Positions 49,103-59,096 of a stretch of 64,000 bases of DNA are shown here, piece after piece. The translations under genes were made by a program, and so were the position numbers. Under the pieces are notes generated by a model. The model saw nothing but the letters and a program-made list of their open reading frames with translations. It had not been told where the DNA came from and ran no database searches. The stretch's first letter is position 1, and each line of letters begins with the position of its first letter. Source of the stretch: Pseudomonas frederiksbergensis (GTDB lineage: Bacteria; Pseudomonadota; Gammaproteobacteria; Pseudomonadales; Pseudomonadaceae). The stretch is taken from NCBI RefSeq assembly GCF_035751725.1, contig NZ_CP142104.1:5704001-5768000 (forward strand), given 5' to 3'.

Positions 49103-51946
49103 ATGACCCGCAACCACGAAATACGCCCCGATCTGGACGAGGGAATCGACCGCAAGGTCCTGAGCCAGTTGCGCGCGCGTTTCCTCAAGCTCAATACCGG
49201 ACGCATGGAGCGCGCCCTCGAAGGGTTGTCGACCCGCCAACAGGGCGTGTTGACGTTGCTTCCGCTGTTTTTCCACGTCAACCATCCGCTGCTGCCCGGC
49301 TATGTCTCGGGCAGCACGCCCGCCGGGTTGTCGAATTACGAGCCCGACACAAACGTCCTCGCCGAGGCCCAACGGCTGACCCGCTCGTTCTCCTATAAAG
49401 CACGACATGGCAGCAACCCACCGCGACCGATCCTCGGCCTGTTCCTGATGGGCAGCCTCGGCACGCTCGCCCAGGCCGACCAGAGCGACATGGATGTGTG
49501 GGTTTGCCATGGGCCGGACCTGAGCGACGATGAGCTGGCCGAGCTGCGGAAAAAATGCCAACTGCTGGAAACCTGGGCCGCGACCCAAGGCGCCGAAGCG
49601 CACTTTTTCCTCATCGACCCGGCGCGATTCGTCCGCGGCGAGCGGGACAACCAACTCAGCTCCGATGACTGCGGCACCACCCAGCATTATCTGCTGCTGG
49701 ACGAGTTCTACCGCACCGCCATCTGGCTGGCCGGGCGCACGCCAATCTGGTGGCTGGTGCCGGTGTATGAAGAAGAAAACTACGAGCAATACACCCATAC
49801 GCTGATTTCCAAGCGTTTCATTCGTGCCGACGAAACCCTGGACCTGGGGCATTTGGCCTACATCCCGCCGGGGGAGTTCGTCGGCGCCGGGCTCTGGCAG
49901 TTGTTCAAGGGCATCGAATCGCCTTACAAGTCGGTGCTCAAGCTATTGCTGACCGAGGTCTACGCCAGCGAGCACCCGGACGTCCGCTGCCTGAGCCTGC
50001 GCTTCAAACAGGCGGTGTTCGCCAATCGCCTGGATCTGGATGAGCTGGACCCGTACATGGTCGTTTATCGCCGCCTCGAGGAATATCTGATCGCCCGCGG
50101 CGAGCCGGAACGCCTGGAGCTGATCCGGCGCGCGTTGTACCTAAAGGTCAATCGCAAGCTTACCGGCCACGCTCGCAGCAGTGGCTGGCAGCGCAACCTG
50201 CTGGAGCGCCTGGCTCGGGAGTGGGCCTGGGACCAGCGTCAACTGGCCCTGCTCGATAGCCGTAGCCAGTGGAAAGTCCGCCAGGTGAGCAATGAGCGGC
50301 GGGCACTGGTCAACGAGCTGACCTACAGCTATCGCTTCTTGACCGAGTTCGCCCGCACCGAGAAAACCGTCAGCCTGATCAACAAGCGCGACCTCAATGT
50401 TCTCGGTCGGCGGCTGTATGCGGCCTTCGAGCGCAAGGCCGACAAAATCGAATTCATCAACCCTGGCATTGCTCCGGACTTGGCGGAGGACACCCTGACA
50501 CTGGTCCAGTCGCCAAACAAGAAAGAGCCTGGGCAGAACCAGTGGGGCTTGTACAACGGCAGCCTGAATGCCTTGGAATGGGAAAACTTCGCGCCCATCA
50601 AACGCAGCCGAGAGCTCCTTGAATTGCTCACCTGGTGCCATCGCAACGGTGTGATCGACAGCAGCACGCGCTTGGCGCTGCACCCTGGCGAAAGCGACCT
50701 GAGCGAGTTCGAGCTGTTCAACCTGCTGGGCAGCCTGCAACAGGCCATCGCCTTGCCCCTGGCCACGGTCGATGAAGTCCAGTTGCTGCACGCCAGCGTA
50801 CCCAGCGAAGTGCTGATCCTGGTGAACGTCGGCGTCGACCCGCTCAAGCATCACCGCGACCTGAACATCCTGATGACCACCGAGCGCACCGATTCCCTGA
50901 GCTACGCCGGGGTTCGGGAAAACCTGGTGCTCACCCTCGACCAGGTCACACTCAATAGCTGGAATGAGGTACTGGTCAACCGCTTCGATGGCGAGCATGC
51001 CCTGCTCGATTGCCTGCGCGACTACCTCAACGCCTTGCCCACGGCACAACGCCAACCGCGCGTGCAGGTCCGGTGCTTCTGTCATAACCGCGCGCAATTC
51101 ATTGCGCGCCGGGTCGAAGAAGTCATCGAGACCACCCAGGCCTTGCTACTGAGCAAACTCAACTACCGGTATCTGCTGCAAGTCCAGCAGCACTATCACG
51201 TACTGGAATTGGTGCCGGGCCAAGTCAACCACGTGGCGCTGGGCAGCCTGTCGGCGCTGATGGATTATCTCGCAGAAGAGCTGACCGCCTACAGCCCGCT
51301 GCACCTGGATTCAATGGCGCTGGAAGACCACGACGTGGCGCTGATCCTGCCCATGGGTCAACCCGAGTGCATCCAGGTGTTCTACAGGGTCTACGAAGAC
51401 GAAGCCGAGCTGTATGTGCTCGATGAACTCAATGCGTTGTGGCAACAGCGCTTGCCATATCACGATGAACAAAGCCTGCTGGTACCGCTGCAACGTTTCC
51501 TGCAATCGGTGCTGTACCGCCGCGATGCCCTGCTGCCGATGGACGTTGCCCAGCCGCTGGCGCTGGAAATCCTGTATTACCAGCTCCTGCCTTCGGGTAA
51601 CGGGCGGGCTCGGCGGGTCGAGTCACGGCCGGCACCGCAGACGCCCATCAACAAGCCCTTTTATGACGTGCAAGGGATCATCGGCAAAGCAGCGCATGGG
51701 CAGGTGCACGTCACCCTGTATTGCGACCAGCGGGAATTTTCGGAATTGGAGCATGGCGACCAACTGTTCCAGGTGGTCGCCAGGGAAATCGTCGGGCAGC
51801 GCCGCGAAGCCGAACGCTATCGCTGCTATATCACCGACCTCGACCTCTCCGGCCTGGTGGGCGACGGCGCGTGCTCAAGCATTCTGTACCTGCGCTACAA
51901 GGCCGACCTGGAGCGCGCACTGAACGAGGCACTGATTCAGGTCTGA
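49103..51946 (+). CDS. cyaA: class I adenylate cyclase CyaA
   Basis: A 947-residue enterobacterial-type (class I) adenylate cyclase producing cAMP for Vfr/CRP-type control. The N-terminal catalytic half (about 1-530) has the nucleotidyltransferase-like LFLMGSLGTLAQADQSDMDVWV stretch (about 112-133), whose GS and DxD residues bind ATP/Mg. The C-terminal regulatory part is longer than needed for catalysis. The start is the ATG at 49103. It is convergent with rnk across a 6-bp gap. Confidence 0.96.
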   Translation: MTRNHEIRPDLDEGIDRKVLSQLRARFLKLNTGRMERALEGLSTRQQGVLTLLPLFFHVNHPLLPGYVSGSTPAGLSNYEPDTNVLAEAQRLTRSFSYKARHGSNPPRPILGLFLMGSLGTLAQADQSDMDVWVCHGPDLSDDELAELRKKCQLLETWAATQGAEAHFFLIDPARFVRGERDNQLSSDDCGTTQHYLLLDEFYRTAIWLAGRTPIWWLVPVYEEENYEQYTHTLISKRFIRADETLDLGHLAYIPPGEFVGAGLWQLFKGIESPYKSVLKLLLTEVYASEHPDVRCLSLRFKQAVFANRLDLDELDPYMVVYRRLEEYLIARGEPERLELIRRALYLKVNRKLTGHARSSGWQRNLLERLAREWAWDQRQLALLDSRSQWKVRQVSNERRALVNELTYSYRFLTEFARTEKTVSLINKRDLNVLGRRLYAAFERKADKIEFINPGIAPDLAEDTLTLVQSPNKKEPGQNQWGLYNGSLNALEWENFAPIKRSRELLELLTWCHRNGVIDSSTRLALHPGESDLSEFELFNLLGSLQQAIALPLATVDEVQLLHASVPSEVLILVNVGVDPLKHHRDLNILMTTERTDSLSYAGVRENLVLTLDQVTLNSWNEVLVNRFDGEHALLDCLRDYLNALPTAQRQPRVQVRCFCHNRAQFIARRVEEVIETTQALLLSKLNYRYLLQVQQHYHVLELVPGQVNHVALGSLSALMDYLAEELTAYSPLHLDSMALEDHDVALILPMGQPECIQVFYRVYEDEAELYVLDELNALWQQRLPYHDEQSLLVPLQRFLQSVLYRRDALLPMDVAQPLALEILYYQLLPSGNGRARRVESRPAPQTPINKPFYDVQGIIGKAAHGQVHVTLYCDQREFSELEHGDQLFQVVAREIVGQRREAERYRCYITDLDLSGLVGDGACSSILYLRYKADLERALNEALIQV

Positions 51947-51952
51947 CAGGAT

Positions 51953-52363
51953 TCAGAACGCGCAATCACCGCCATTGACCGGCTGCGACTCGACTTCCAG
52001 CAACGTCAGTTTCAGGGTCTTGCCACCCGGGGCAGGCCAGTCGATGTGCTGGCCTACCTTCAAGCCCAGCAAGGCACTGCCAACCGGTGCCAGGATCGAA
52101 ATCTTGCCCTCGTCGGCGTTGGCATCCTGGGGATAAACCAGCGTCAGATGGTAATCCTTGCCGCTGCTTTCCTCTCGGCAATGCACTCGCGAATTCATGG
52201 TCACGACGTCGGCGGGCACTTCATCGTGGCCCACCAGGGTCTCGGCGCGATCCAGTTCGGTTTGCAAGGCGATCACGCCAGGGAGTGTTTCATCCAGGCT
52301 ATCGATCAGGCGCTCCAGACGCTGCACGTCCAGGCGAGTAAGGGTGATTGAAGGTGCGGTCAT
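51953..52363 (-). CDS. rnk: nucleoside diphosphate kinase regulator Rnk
   Basis: A 136-residue GreA/GreB-like protein. The short N-terminal coiled coil (about 10-45; RLDVQRLERLIDSLDE) and the C-terminal FKBP-like domain, with LVYPQDANADEGKISILAPVGSALLG near residues 83-108, define Rnk. It binds RNA polymerase and affects Ndk and alginate levels in P. aeruginosa. The ATG at 52363 is chosen; the upstream extension crosses a terminator hairpin. Confidence 0.93.
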   Translation of the reverse strand: MTAPSITLTRLDVQRLERLIDSLDETLPGVIALQTELDRAETLVGHDEVPADVVTMNSRVHCREESSGKDYHLTLVYPQDANADEGKISILAPVGSALLGLKVGQHIDWPAPGGKTLKLTLLEVESQPVNGGDCAF

Positions 52364-52392
52364 GATCCAGGCAGACTCCTTTCTTCTGCACG

Positions 52393-52429
52393 AAAAAAGC
52401 AAAACCCCGCCACATAAAGGCGGGGTTTT
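52393..52429 (-). terminator. rho-independent terminator upstream of rnk
   Basis: AAAACCCCGCC and GGCGGGGTTTT make an 11-bp stem with a CACATAAA-type loop. The minus-strand T-run (TTTTGCTTTTTT) shows it ends the cyaY-DUF1289 transcript. Confidence 0.85.
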
Positions 52430-52516
52430 CACTCGCCTCGATGAGTTGAGGCGTTGCTGGACACTACCACAGCTCAAAAAATATACAACCCGGGCGCTTG
52501 TCCATCCAATAAGTGG

Positions 52517-52735
52517 CTACTTCAGGGATCGGCGCTTGAGCGCCTCGGCACAAATAACCCGCCGACGCTCATCATCAGCCGAGCGCCACTCGCGAATATC
52601 CTCCACATGCCGGAAACAACCCAGGCAGACCTTTCGCTCGTCGAGCTTGCACACACTGGTACAAGGCGACGGCACGGCCGGGCTGACATTGCTGTAGAGC
52701 GGCTTGGGCGGCCGCGCCGGGACGGTCTGGCTCAC
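52517..52735 (-). CDS. DUF1289 domain small cysteine-rich protein
   Basis: A 72-residue protein with the DUF1289 motif CTSVCKLDERKVCLGCFRH, four cysteines that probably bind zinc or a metal cluster, then EDIREWRSADDERRR. I place the start at a GTG (52735), 4 bp after the cyaY stop, because homology begins close to it and the longer frame would run antiparallel-free through cyaY in another frame. The Shine-Dalgarno GAAGGG lies inside the cyaY end. The function is unknown. Confidence 0.75.
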   Translation of the reverse strand: MSQTVPARPPKPLYSNVSPAVPSPCTSVCKLDERKVCLGCFRHVEDIREWRSADDERRRVICAEALKRRSLK

Positions 52736-52739
52736 CGAG

Positions 52740-53072
52740 TCACAGCCCTTCGAAATCGAATTCGACGTCAGCCTGCTGCTTGACGATGCGTTCGAGCATC
52801 TCGCCCAACTGCTCTTCGCTCTTGTCGCACATCCAGCGCTCGCTTTCCTCGTCGTAATCGAAGTGGAAGCCACCGGACACCGCCGCCAGCCACAACTGCC
52901 GCAACGGCTCCTGGCGGCTGAAAATCAACTGGCTGCCGTTCTCGAACTTGACGGTAAGTACACCGGCGGAAATTTCCAGGTCGATGTCCATGTCGCTGTC
53001 ATCGAAGATATCCTCCAGTTTTTCCTGGGTTTCATCGACCAGATCGTGGAAACGGGCTTCGGACAAACTCAT
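52740..53072 (-). CDS. cyaY: frataxin homologue CyaY
   Basis: A 110-residue iron-binding regulator of Fe-S cluster assembly. The acidic first helix (EARFHDLVDETQEKLEDIFDD) is the iron-binding ridge, and the strands include LTVKFENGSQLIFSRQEPLRQLWLAA with the conserved Gln/Trp surface that contacts IscS/IscU. It is divergent from lptM-lysA, the same arrangement as in E. coli. Confidence 0.95.
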   Translation of the reverse strand: MSLSEARFHDLVDETQEKLEDIFDDSDMDIDLEISAGVLTVKFENGSQLIFSRQEPLRQLWLAAVSGGFHFDYDEESERWMCDKSEEQLGEMLERIVKQQADVEFDFEGL

Positions 53073-53258
53073 TGCGGCAACCTCAAAAATGTCTGATCGG
53101 GCTCAAGCGCCGCAAGATACGGACGCGCCCGGCTGAATGCAAAGGATAACGACCAAGGGCCCGTGGGCGCTGAACATTGTCCACCGAACGCGCCCACCTG
53201 GAGTGCAAGGCCCGCCGGACGGGCGCCCCGTTGCATAGGCAAGCTGACGGGTGGCCGG

Positions 53259-53264
53259 TATACT
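53259..53264 (+). promoter_or_regulatory. -10 box upstream of lptM
   Basis: TATACT lies 35 bp before the lptM start. No convincing -35 at standard spacing (a TTGCAT is 22 bp upstream). Likely promoter of the lptM-lysA-dapF operon. Confidence 0.4.
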
Positions 53265-53298
53265 CCGGCGCAATTAACGCATTTTCAAGGATTTCGCC

Positions 53299-53469
53299 AT
53301 GAAGCGCCTGATCTCTTCCCTTGCTGCGCTCGTCGCGGTTGCCTGCCTTGTGACAGCCTGTGGTCAAAAAGGTCCGCTGTACCTGCCTGATGACAGCAAG
53401 TCCCCTGAAGAGCAGGCCAAGTCGTCGCAATCCAAATCCCACGCGCACGACACCCAGACCACTTACTAA
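53299..53469 (+). CDS. lptM: small lipoprotein LptM (LppL/YifL)
   Basis: A 56-residue lipoprotein. A signal peptide with lipobox VTAC (Cys21) is followed by the invariant GQKGPLYLP motif and a polar tail. LptM helps the LptD-LptE lipopolysaccharide translocon mature in E. coli. In P. aeruginosa it was named LppL. The order cyaY-lptM-lysA/dapF is conserved. The ATG at 53299 has AAGGA upstream. Confidence 0.9.
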   Translation: MKRLISSLAALVAVACLVTACGQKGPLYLPDDSKSPEEQAKSSQSKSHAHDTQTTY

Positions 53470-53478
53470 GGGACCGCC

Positions 53479-54726
53479 ATGGACGCTTTTAACTACCGTG
53501 GCGGGGAGCTGTTCGCGGAAGGGGTTGCCCTGTCCGCGATCGCCGAACGTTTCGGCACGCCGACCTACGTCTACTCCCGTGCCCACATCGAAGCCCAATA
53601 CCGGACATTCGCCGATGCCCTCGAAGGCATGCCGCACCTGGTGTGCTTCGCTGTAAAAGCCAACTCGAACCTGGGCGTGCTCAACGTCCTCGCGCGCCTG
53701 GGCGCTGGCTTCGACATCGTGTCCGGCGGCGAGCTTGAGCGCGTGCTGGCCGCTGGCGGCAGCCCCGACAAAATCGTGTTCTCCGGCGTCGGCAAGACCC
53801 GCGAAGACATGCGTCGCGCCCTGGAAGTCGGCGTGCATTGCTTCAACATCGAATCCACCGACGAGCTGGAGCGCCTGCAGGTGGTCGCCGCCGAGCTGGG
53901 CGTTCGTGCGCCGGTCTCGCTGCGCGTGAACCCGGACGTCGACGCCGGCACCCACCCGTACATTTCCACCGGCCTCAAGGAAAACAAGTTCGGCATCGCC
54001 ATTGCCGACGCCGAGGATGTGTACGTACGCGCCGCCCAACTGCCGAACCTGGAAGTGCTGGGTGTCGATTGCCACATCGGCTCGCAACTGACCACCCTCG
54101 AACCGTTCATCGACGCCCTCGACCGCCTGCTGGCGCTGGTGGATCGCCTCGGCGACTGCGGCATCTACCTGCGTCACATCGACCTGGGTGGCGGTGTCGG
54201 CGTGCGTTATCGCGATGAAGAGCCGCCACTGGTGGCCGACTACATCAAGACCGTGCGCGAACGCCTTGAAGGCCGTGACCTGGCGCTGATGTTCGAGCCA
54301 GGCCGCTACATCGTCGCCAACGCCGGCGTGCTGCTGACACAGGTCGAATACCTCAAGCACACCGAGCACAAGGACTTCGCCATCGTCGACGCGGCCATGA
54401 ACGACCTGATCCGCCCGGCGCTGTACCAGGCCTGGATGGACGTCACCGCCGTGCGCCCGCGCGATACCGCGGCCCGCGACTACGACATCGTCGGGCCGAT
54501 CTGCGAAACCGGCGATTTCCTTGCCAAAGGCCGTGCGCTGGCACTGGAAGAAGGCGATCTGCTGGCCGTGCATTCGGCGGGCGCCTACGGGTTTGTCATG
54601 AGTTCCAACTACAACACCCGCGGCCGCTGCGCCGAGGTGCTGGTGGACGGTGATCAGGCATTCGAAGTACGCCGCCGCGAGACGGTAGCCGAACTGTTTG
54701 CCGGCGAAAGCCTGCTGCCGGAGTAA
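53479..54726 (+). CDS. lysA: diaminopimelate decarboxylase
   Basis: A 415-residue PLP enzyme (fold type III) making lysine from meso-diaminopimelate. The PLP lysine is K60 in [17 protein letters not shown] binds the PLP phosphate, [11 protein letters not shown] and [11 protein letters not shown] hold the substrate, and the latter supplies the active-site Cys. It lies 9 bp after lptM and 4 bp ahead of dapF, so the same operon makes and consumes meso-diaminopimelate. Confidence 0.97.
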   Translation: MDAFNYRGGELFAEGVALSAIAERFGTPTYVYSRAHIEAQYRTFADALEGMPHLVCFAVKANSNLGVLNVLARLGAGFDIVSGGELERVLAAGGSPDKIVFSGVGKTREDMRRALEVGVHCFNIESTDELERLQVVAAELGVRAPVSLRVNPDVDAGTHPYISTGLKENKFGIAIADAEDVYVRAAQLPNLEVLGVDCHIGSQLTTLEPFIDALDRLLALVDRLGDCGIYLRHIDLGGGVGVRYRDEEPPLVADYIKTVRERLEGRDLALMFEPGRYIVANAGVLLTQVEYLKHTEHKDFAIVDAAMNDLIRPALYQAWMDVTAVRPRDTAARDYDIVGPICETGDFLAKGRALALEEGDLLAVHSAGAYGFVMSSNYNTRGRCAEVLVDGDQAFEVRRRETVAELFAGESLLPE

Positions 54727-54730
54727 TACC

Positions 54731-55561
54731 ATGCTGCTGCGTTTTACCAAGATGCACGGCCTGGGCAATGATTTCATGGTCCTCGACCTGGTCAGCCAGC
54801 ACGCGCACATCCTGCCCAAGCATGCCAAGCAATGGGGCGACCGGCACACCGGCATCGGTTTCGACCAGTTGCTGATTGTCGAGGCACCGAACAACCCGGA
54901 CGTGGATTTCCGCTACCGGATCTTCAACGCCGACGGTTCGGAGGTGGAGCAGTGTGGCAACGGCGCGCGCTGCTTCGCCCGTTTCGTGCTGGACAAGCGC
55001 CTGACCGCCAAGCGGCAGATTCGCGTCGAGACCAAAAGCGGCATCATCGAACTGGATGTGCGCAGCGACGGCCAGATCGGCGTCAACATGGGCGCCCCGC
55101 GCCTGGTGCCGGCGGATATCCCATTCCAGGCACCGGCCCAGGCCCTGAGCTATACCGTTGACGTCGACGGTACCCCGGTGGAACTGGCGGCGGTCTCCAT
55201 GGGCAATCCCCATGCGGTGCTGCGCGTGGACGACATCAACAGCGCACCGGTACACACCCTGGGGCCGAAGATCGAAAATCATCCGCGCTTCCCGGCACGC
55301 GTCAACGTCGGTTTCCTGCAGGTCATCGATCGCCACCGCGCCCAACTGCGTGTCTGGGAACGTGGCGCCGGGGAAACCCAGGCCTGTGGCACAGGCGCTT
55401 GCGCCGCCGCGGTCGCCGCGATCAGCCAGGGCTGGATGGATTCGCCATTGTTGATCGACCTGCCCGGCGGACGCCTGTCCATCGAATGGGCAGGCCCAGG
55501 CCAACCGGTGATGATGACCGGCCCGGCCGTACGCGTATACGAAGGACAAGTTCGTCTTTGA
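54731..55561 (+). CDS. dapF: diaminopimelate epimerase
   Basis: A 276-residue cofactor-free racemase interconverting LL- and meso-diaminopimelate for peptidoglycan and lysine. The two catalytic cysteines are in EQCGNGARC (about residue 75) and QACGTGAC (about 219). The N-terminus [19 protein letters not shown] is typical. The ATG at 54731 lies 4 bp after the lysA stop. DUF484 and xerC follow closely. Confidence 0.97.
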   Translation: MLLRFTKMHGLGNDFMVLDLVSQHAHILPKHAKQWGDRHTGIGFDQLLIVEAPNNPDVDFRYRIFNADGSEVEQCGNGARCFARFVLDKRLTAKRQIRVETKSGIIELDVRSDGQIGVNMGAPRLVPADIPFQAPAQALSYTVDVDGTPVELAAVSMGNPHAVLRVDDINSAPVHTLGPKIENHPRFPARVNVGFLQVIDRHRAQLRVWERGAGETQACGTGACAAAVAAISQGWMDSPLLIDLPGGRLSIEWAGPGQPVMMTGPAVRVYEGQVRL

Positions 55562-55574
55562 GTGAGCCAAAGCC

Positions 55575-56297
55575 ATGACCGACAAGCCAAAGGTTCCAGC
55601 ACCGCAGCCCGACGAATCCCCGAGCCTTCCAGACGCTGCGGCCGTGGCCGCGTATCTGGAGGCGCATCCGGACTTTTTCGTCGAGCACGAAGACCTGCTT
55701 GCAACGATGCGGATCCCCCATCGGCGCGGCGATACCGTGTCGCTGGTCGAACACCAGATGAAAATCCTGCGTGAGCGCAACATCGAAATGCGCCATCGCC
55801 TCTCGCACCTGATGGACGTCGCCCGGGACAACGACCGGCTCTTCGACAAGACCCGTCGGCTGATTCTCGCACTGATGGACGCGAGCACCCTGGAAGACCT
55901 GGTGATGAGTGTCGAAGACAGCCTGCGCCAAGACTTCCAGGTGCCCTTCGTCAGCCTGATCCTGTTTGGCGATAACGCCATGCCAGTGGGACGCTGGGTT
56001 ACCCACGCCGACGCGCAGACGGCCATCGGCGGCCTGCTCACGGAAAACAAAAGCGTCAGCGGCAGCCTGCGCGAGCATGAGCTGGACTTCCTGTTCGGTG
56101 AAGAACAGCGCAAGCAGATCGGCTCCACCGCCGTCGTCGCAATTGCCCACCAGGGCGTGCATGGCGTGTTGGCCATCGCCAGTCGCGATCCGCAGCACTA
56201 CAAGAGTTCGGTGGGCACGCTGTTCCTGAGCTACATCGCCGAAGTCACCGGCCGGGTGCTGCCACGGGTTGCCGGTTCGCTGCGTTCGGTACGCTGA
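55575..56297 (+). CDS. DUF484 family protein
   Basis: A 240-residue protein of the DUF484 family (E. coli YigA). The N-terminal helices contain the segment [24 protein letters not shown] (about 18-41). A coiled-coil stretch precedes a C-terminal GAF-like domain. It lies 13 bp after dapF and 2 bp before xerC in the dapF-DUF484-xerC-HAD operon. No biochemical role is established; the context suggests chromosome or cell-wall housekeeping. Confidence 0.9.
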   Translation: MTDKPKVPAPQPDESPSLPDAAAVAAYLEAHPDFFVEHEDLLATMRIPHRRGDTVSLVEHQMKILRERNIEMRHRLSHLMDVARDNDRLFDKTRRLILALMDASTLEDLVMSVEDSLRQDFQVPFVSLILFGDNAMPVGRWVTHADAQTAIGGLLTENKSVSGSLREHELDFLFGEEQRKQIGSTAVVAIAHQGVHGVLAIASRDPQHYKSSVGTLFLSYIAEVTGRVLPRVAGSLRSVR

Positions 56298-56299
56298 GG

Positions 56300-57199
56300 A
56301 TGGAGCGGCAACTGGACGCCTACTGCGAACACCTGCGCAGTGAGCGCCAGGTGTCGCCTCACACCTTGTCGGCCTATCGCCGCGACCTCGAAAAGGTACT
56401 GGGCTGGTGCCAGAAGCAGAACATCGAGAGCTGGGCGGCCCTGGACATCCAGCGCCTGCGCAGCCTCGTTGCGCGTCTGCATCAACAGGGACAATCCTCC
56501 CGCAGCCTTGCGCGATTGTTGTCGGCGGTGCGTGGCCTGTATCACTACCTGAACCGCGAAGGCCTGTGCGATCACGACCCGGCCACCGGCCTGGCACCGC
56601 CCAAAGGCGAACGCCGGCTGCCCAAGACCCTCGACACCGACCGTGCCTTGCAATTGCTCGATGGCGCCGTCGAGGATGACTTCATGGCGCGCCGGGACCA
56701 GGCGATCCTTGAGCTCTTCTATTCCTCCGGTCTGCGGCTTTCCGAACTGACGGGGCTGGACCTGGACCAACTGGACCTGGCTGACGGCATGGTCCAGGTA
56801 CTCGGCAAAGGCAGCAAGACCCGCCTGCTGCCCATCGGCCGCAAGGCCCGGGAAGCCCTGGAACTGTGGTTGCCGCTGCGAGCGATGACCAATCCGGTCG
56901 ATGACGCGGTATTCGTCAGCCTGCAAGGCCGCCGGCTAGGCCCGCGGACCATCCAATTGCGGGTCAAGGCCGCCGGCGAACGTGAACTCGGGCAGAACCT
57001 GCACCCGCACATGCTCAGGCATTCGTTCGCCAGCCATCTGCTGGAGTCTTCCCAGGACCTGCGCGCCGTCCAGGAACTGCTCGGCCACTCGGACATCAAG
57101 ACCACCCAGATCTATACCCATCTGGATTTCCAACACCTGGCGACGGTCTATGACAGTGCCCACCCCAGGGCCAAACGCATCAAGGGCGACGAATCATGA
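56300..57199 (+). CDS. xerC: tyrosine recombinase XerC
   Basis: A 299-residue site-specific recombinase that with XerD resolves chromosome dimers at dif. The N-terminal SAM-like domain (about 1-95) precedes the catalytic domain with R146, K170, H237, R240, H263 and nucleophile Y272, all present. In pseudomonads the gene was described as sss, required for root colonisation. Its stop overlaps the following HAD gene by 4 bp. Confidence 0.96.
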   Translation: MERQLDAYCEHLRSERQVSPHTLSAYRRDLEKVLGWCQKQNIESWAALDIQRLRSLVARLHQQGQSSRSLARLLSAVRGLYHYLNREGLCDHDPATGLAPPKGERRLPKTLDTDRALQLLDGAVEDDFMARRDQAILELFYSSGLRLSELTGLDLDQLDLADGMVQVLGKGSKTRLLPIGRKAREALELWLPLRAMTNPVDDAVFVSLQGRRLGPRTIQLRVKAAGERELGQNLHPHMLRHSFASHLLESSQDLRAVQELLGHSDIKTTQIYTHLDFQHLATVYDSAHPRAKRIKGDES

Positions 57200-57900
57200 C
57201 CATCGAGCTCATCACTTTCGACCTGGACGACACGCTATGGGACACCGCTCCGGTGATCGCCAGCGCTGAAGCCGTCTTGCGCCAATGGCTGGCCGACAAC
57301 GCACCCGACCTGGGTGATTTTCCGGTGGAGCGCCTGTGGACGATCCGCACCCAAGTGCTCAGCGAAGAACCCAACCTCAAGCACCGCATCAGTGCACTGC
57401 GCCGGCGCGTGCTGTTCCGGGCGCTGCAAGATGCCGGCTACGACCAGTGGCGGGCCTCGGAACTGGCGGACCAGGGATTCGAGGCGTTCCTGCATGCGCG
57501 TCATCAACTGGAAATTTTTCCCGAAGTCGAGCCGACCCTGGAAATCCTCGCCAATCATTTCGCCCTTGGCGTCGTCACCAACGGCAATGCCGATGTGAGT
57601 CGCCTGGGGCTGGCGGATTACTTCAAGTTCGCCTTGTGCGCCGAAGACATCGGTATTGCCAAGCCTGATGCAAGGTTGTTCCAGGAAGCCCTGCAAAGGG
57701 GCGGCGCCACGGCGCAAACCGCCGTGCATGTGGGCGATCACCCGGGCGACGACATCGCCGGCGCCCAGCAGGCCGGCCTGCGCGCTGTCTGGTTCAACCC
57801 GGCGGGCAAGGCATGGGATGCCGATCATGCACCGGACGCGCAAATCCGCAGCCTGACCGAACTGCCGGGATTATTGGCAGGATGGCATAGCCAGCGCTGA
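57196..57900 (+). CDS. HAD family phosphatase (YigB-like)
   Basis: A 234-residue haloacid dehalogenase superfamily hydrolase. Motif I is [11 protein letters not shown] (nucleophile D9, acid/base D11), motif [13 protein letters not shown] near 115-125, motif III lysine in IAKPDARLF, and motif [16 protein letters not shown]. coli YigB, encoded at the same place after xerC, dephosphorylates FMN and riboflavin precursors. The substrate here is inferred from that synteny. Confidence 0.9.
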   Translation: MTIELITFDLDDTLWDTAPVIASAEAVLRQWLADNAPDLGDFPVERLWTIRTQVLSEEPNLKHRISALRRRVLFRALQDAGYDQWRASELADQGFEAFLHARHQLEIFPEVEPTLEILANHFALGVVTNGNADVSRLGLADYFKFALCAEDIGIAKPDARLFQEALQRGGATAQTAVHVGDHPGDDIAGAQQAGLRAVWFNPAGKAWDADHAPDAQIRSLTELPGLLAGWHSQR

Positions 57901-57982
57901 GCCCTGGAGAAGCGGTGTACTGCGTGCTATGCCAGGCGCAAATCCCACTGGGAACGCACCGGGCTTAAAAGCTGCATCCATG

Positions 57983-58011
57983 AAAAAGCCCGCAGCGACG
58001 GCGGGCTTTTT
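57983..58011 (-). terminator. rho-independent terminator of sutA
   Basis: AAAAAGCCCGC and GCGGGCTTTTT pair perfectly over 11 bp with an AGCGACG loop. It lies 21 bases after the sutA stop on the minus strand and could also serve the HAD gene from the other side. Confidence 0.88.
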
Positions 58012-58031
58012 CAGCGAGCAAGGGCAGATAC

Positions 58032-58355
58032 TCAGATAGGGCGGCTGCCGTACTTGTTGTCAGGCTTCTTGGGCGGATCGGCGACCACGTTGGCCTCCAC
58101 TTCCTGCACCTTTCCGCCCCTGGCCAGGAATTCCTCCATGGCCTTGGCGAGCGCATCACGCTCCTTGTTCTTGGCCTCTACGCTTGGCAGCTCGTCGACC
58201 GATACCGCGGCCTTGGCCTTGCCTTTGGCAGTCGGGACCGGAACATCGGCACCGTCGTCGTCAGCAACATCTTCAGCCGCCGCTTCCAGGCCTTCTTCGG
58301 TCTCGTCCTCGTCACCTACTTCGAGGTCGTCGTTTTCCAGATCATCGTCGCTCAT
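58032..58355 (-). CDS. sutA: SutA RNA polymerase-binding slow-growth regulator
   Basis: A 107-residue acidic protein. A disordered Asp/Glu-rich N-terminus (1-50) precedes a conserved amphipathic helix, ELPSVEAKNKERDALAKAMEEFLARGG, and an ADPPKKPDNKYGSRPI C-terminus. In P. aeruginosa SutA binds RNA polymerase and raises transcription of housekeeping genes in slow-growing cells. Both the helix and tail are nearly identical to the published protein as I recall it. Confidence 0.92.
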   Translation of the reverse strand: MSDDDLENDDLEVGDEDETEEGLEAAAEDVADDDGADVPVPTAKGKAKAAVSVDELPSVEAKNKERDALAKAMEEFLARGGKVQEVEANVVADPPKKPDNKYGSRPI

Positions 58356-58456
58356 GTTCTACCTCATGACTTGCGAAAAGCAGATTAGTTATAGCCCAGC
58401 TTCGCCATCTGTCGAAGGCTGCCAGAAAAAATTCAAGATCCGCCGGCAATCAGCGG

Positions 58457-58882
58457 TCATGCCCCTTCACCGTGCAAGGTGGCGAGGACTTTGCGAGCAC
58501 CGCCATGATCACGGTGCTCGCCCAGATAAACGCCTTGCCAGGTACCCAACGCCAACTGTCCCGCCGTTACCGGAAGGCTGAGCTGACATCCCAGCACACT
58601 GGCCTTGAAGTGCGCCGGGAGGTCGTCCAGGCCTTCGTCGTTGTGCTCATAGCCGGCGGTTCCTTGTGGGATCAGCCGATTGAAAAATCGTTCGAAGTCT
58701 CGACGTACCGCCGGATCGGCGTTCTCGTTGATGGTCAACGAGGCCGAGGTATGCTGCAGCCACAGATGCAACAGACCGACCCGACAGGCCTTGAGTTCAG
58801 GCAGGCCGGCGAGCAACTCGTCCGTCACCAGATGAAAGCCCCGGGGCCTCGCCCGCAGGGTTATCAGCGTCTGTTGCCACAT
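58457..58882 (-). CDS. YjbQ family (UPF0047) protein
   Basis: A 141-residue protein of the YjbQ family, with weak thiamine-phosphate synthase activity reported for E. coli YjbQ. Family marks are the [13 protein letters not shown] segment (about 43-55), FFNRLIP and the C-terminal [12 protein letters not shown] with conserved histidines likely binding metal. The ATG at 58882 gives [15 protein letters not shown], the family start. It is minus strand, downstream of sutA. Confidence 0.9.
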   Translation of the reverse strand: MWQQTLITLRARPRGFHLVTDELLAGLPELKACRVGLLHLWLQHTSASLTINENADPAVRRDFERFFNRLIPQGTAGYEHNDEGLDDLPAHFKASVLGCQLSLPVTAGQLALGTWQGVYLGEHRDHGGARKVLATLHGEGA

Positions 58883-59053
58883 ACAGATCTCCGCACGTTC
58901 GGCGCGCATTCTAGCGCGCTCTGGAAAAAAACAAAGGGCCTAATATTCCTGCCTCGATGTAAGTCTTTGGCGGTAGAAAAACCCATGTCGCATACACAAC
59001 AAAAGGCGTCGGAAAAAACCAGCCCGCCTTGTGAGCAATGACAAATTCCAGGC

Positions 59054-59088
59054 AAAAAAATGCCCGGCGAACCGGGCATTTTTTTTTG
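59054..59088. terminator. strong bidirectional terminator after amtB
   Basis: AAAAAAATGCCCGG and CCGGGCATTTTTTTT form a 14-bp stem with a CGAA tetraloop. It lies 9 bases past the amtB stop and ends the glnK-amtB transcript. Confidence 0.92.
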
Positions 59089-59096
59089 CGCGTTGC

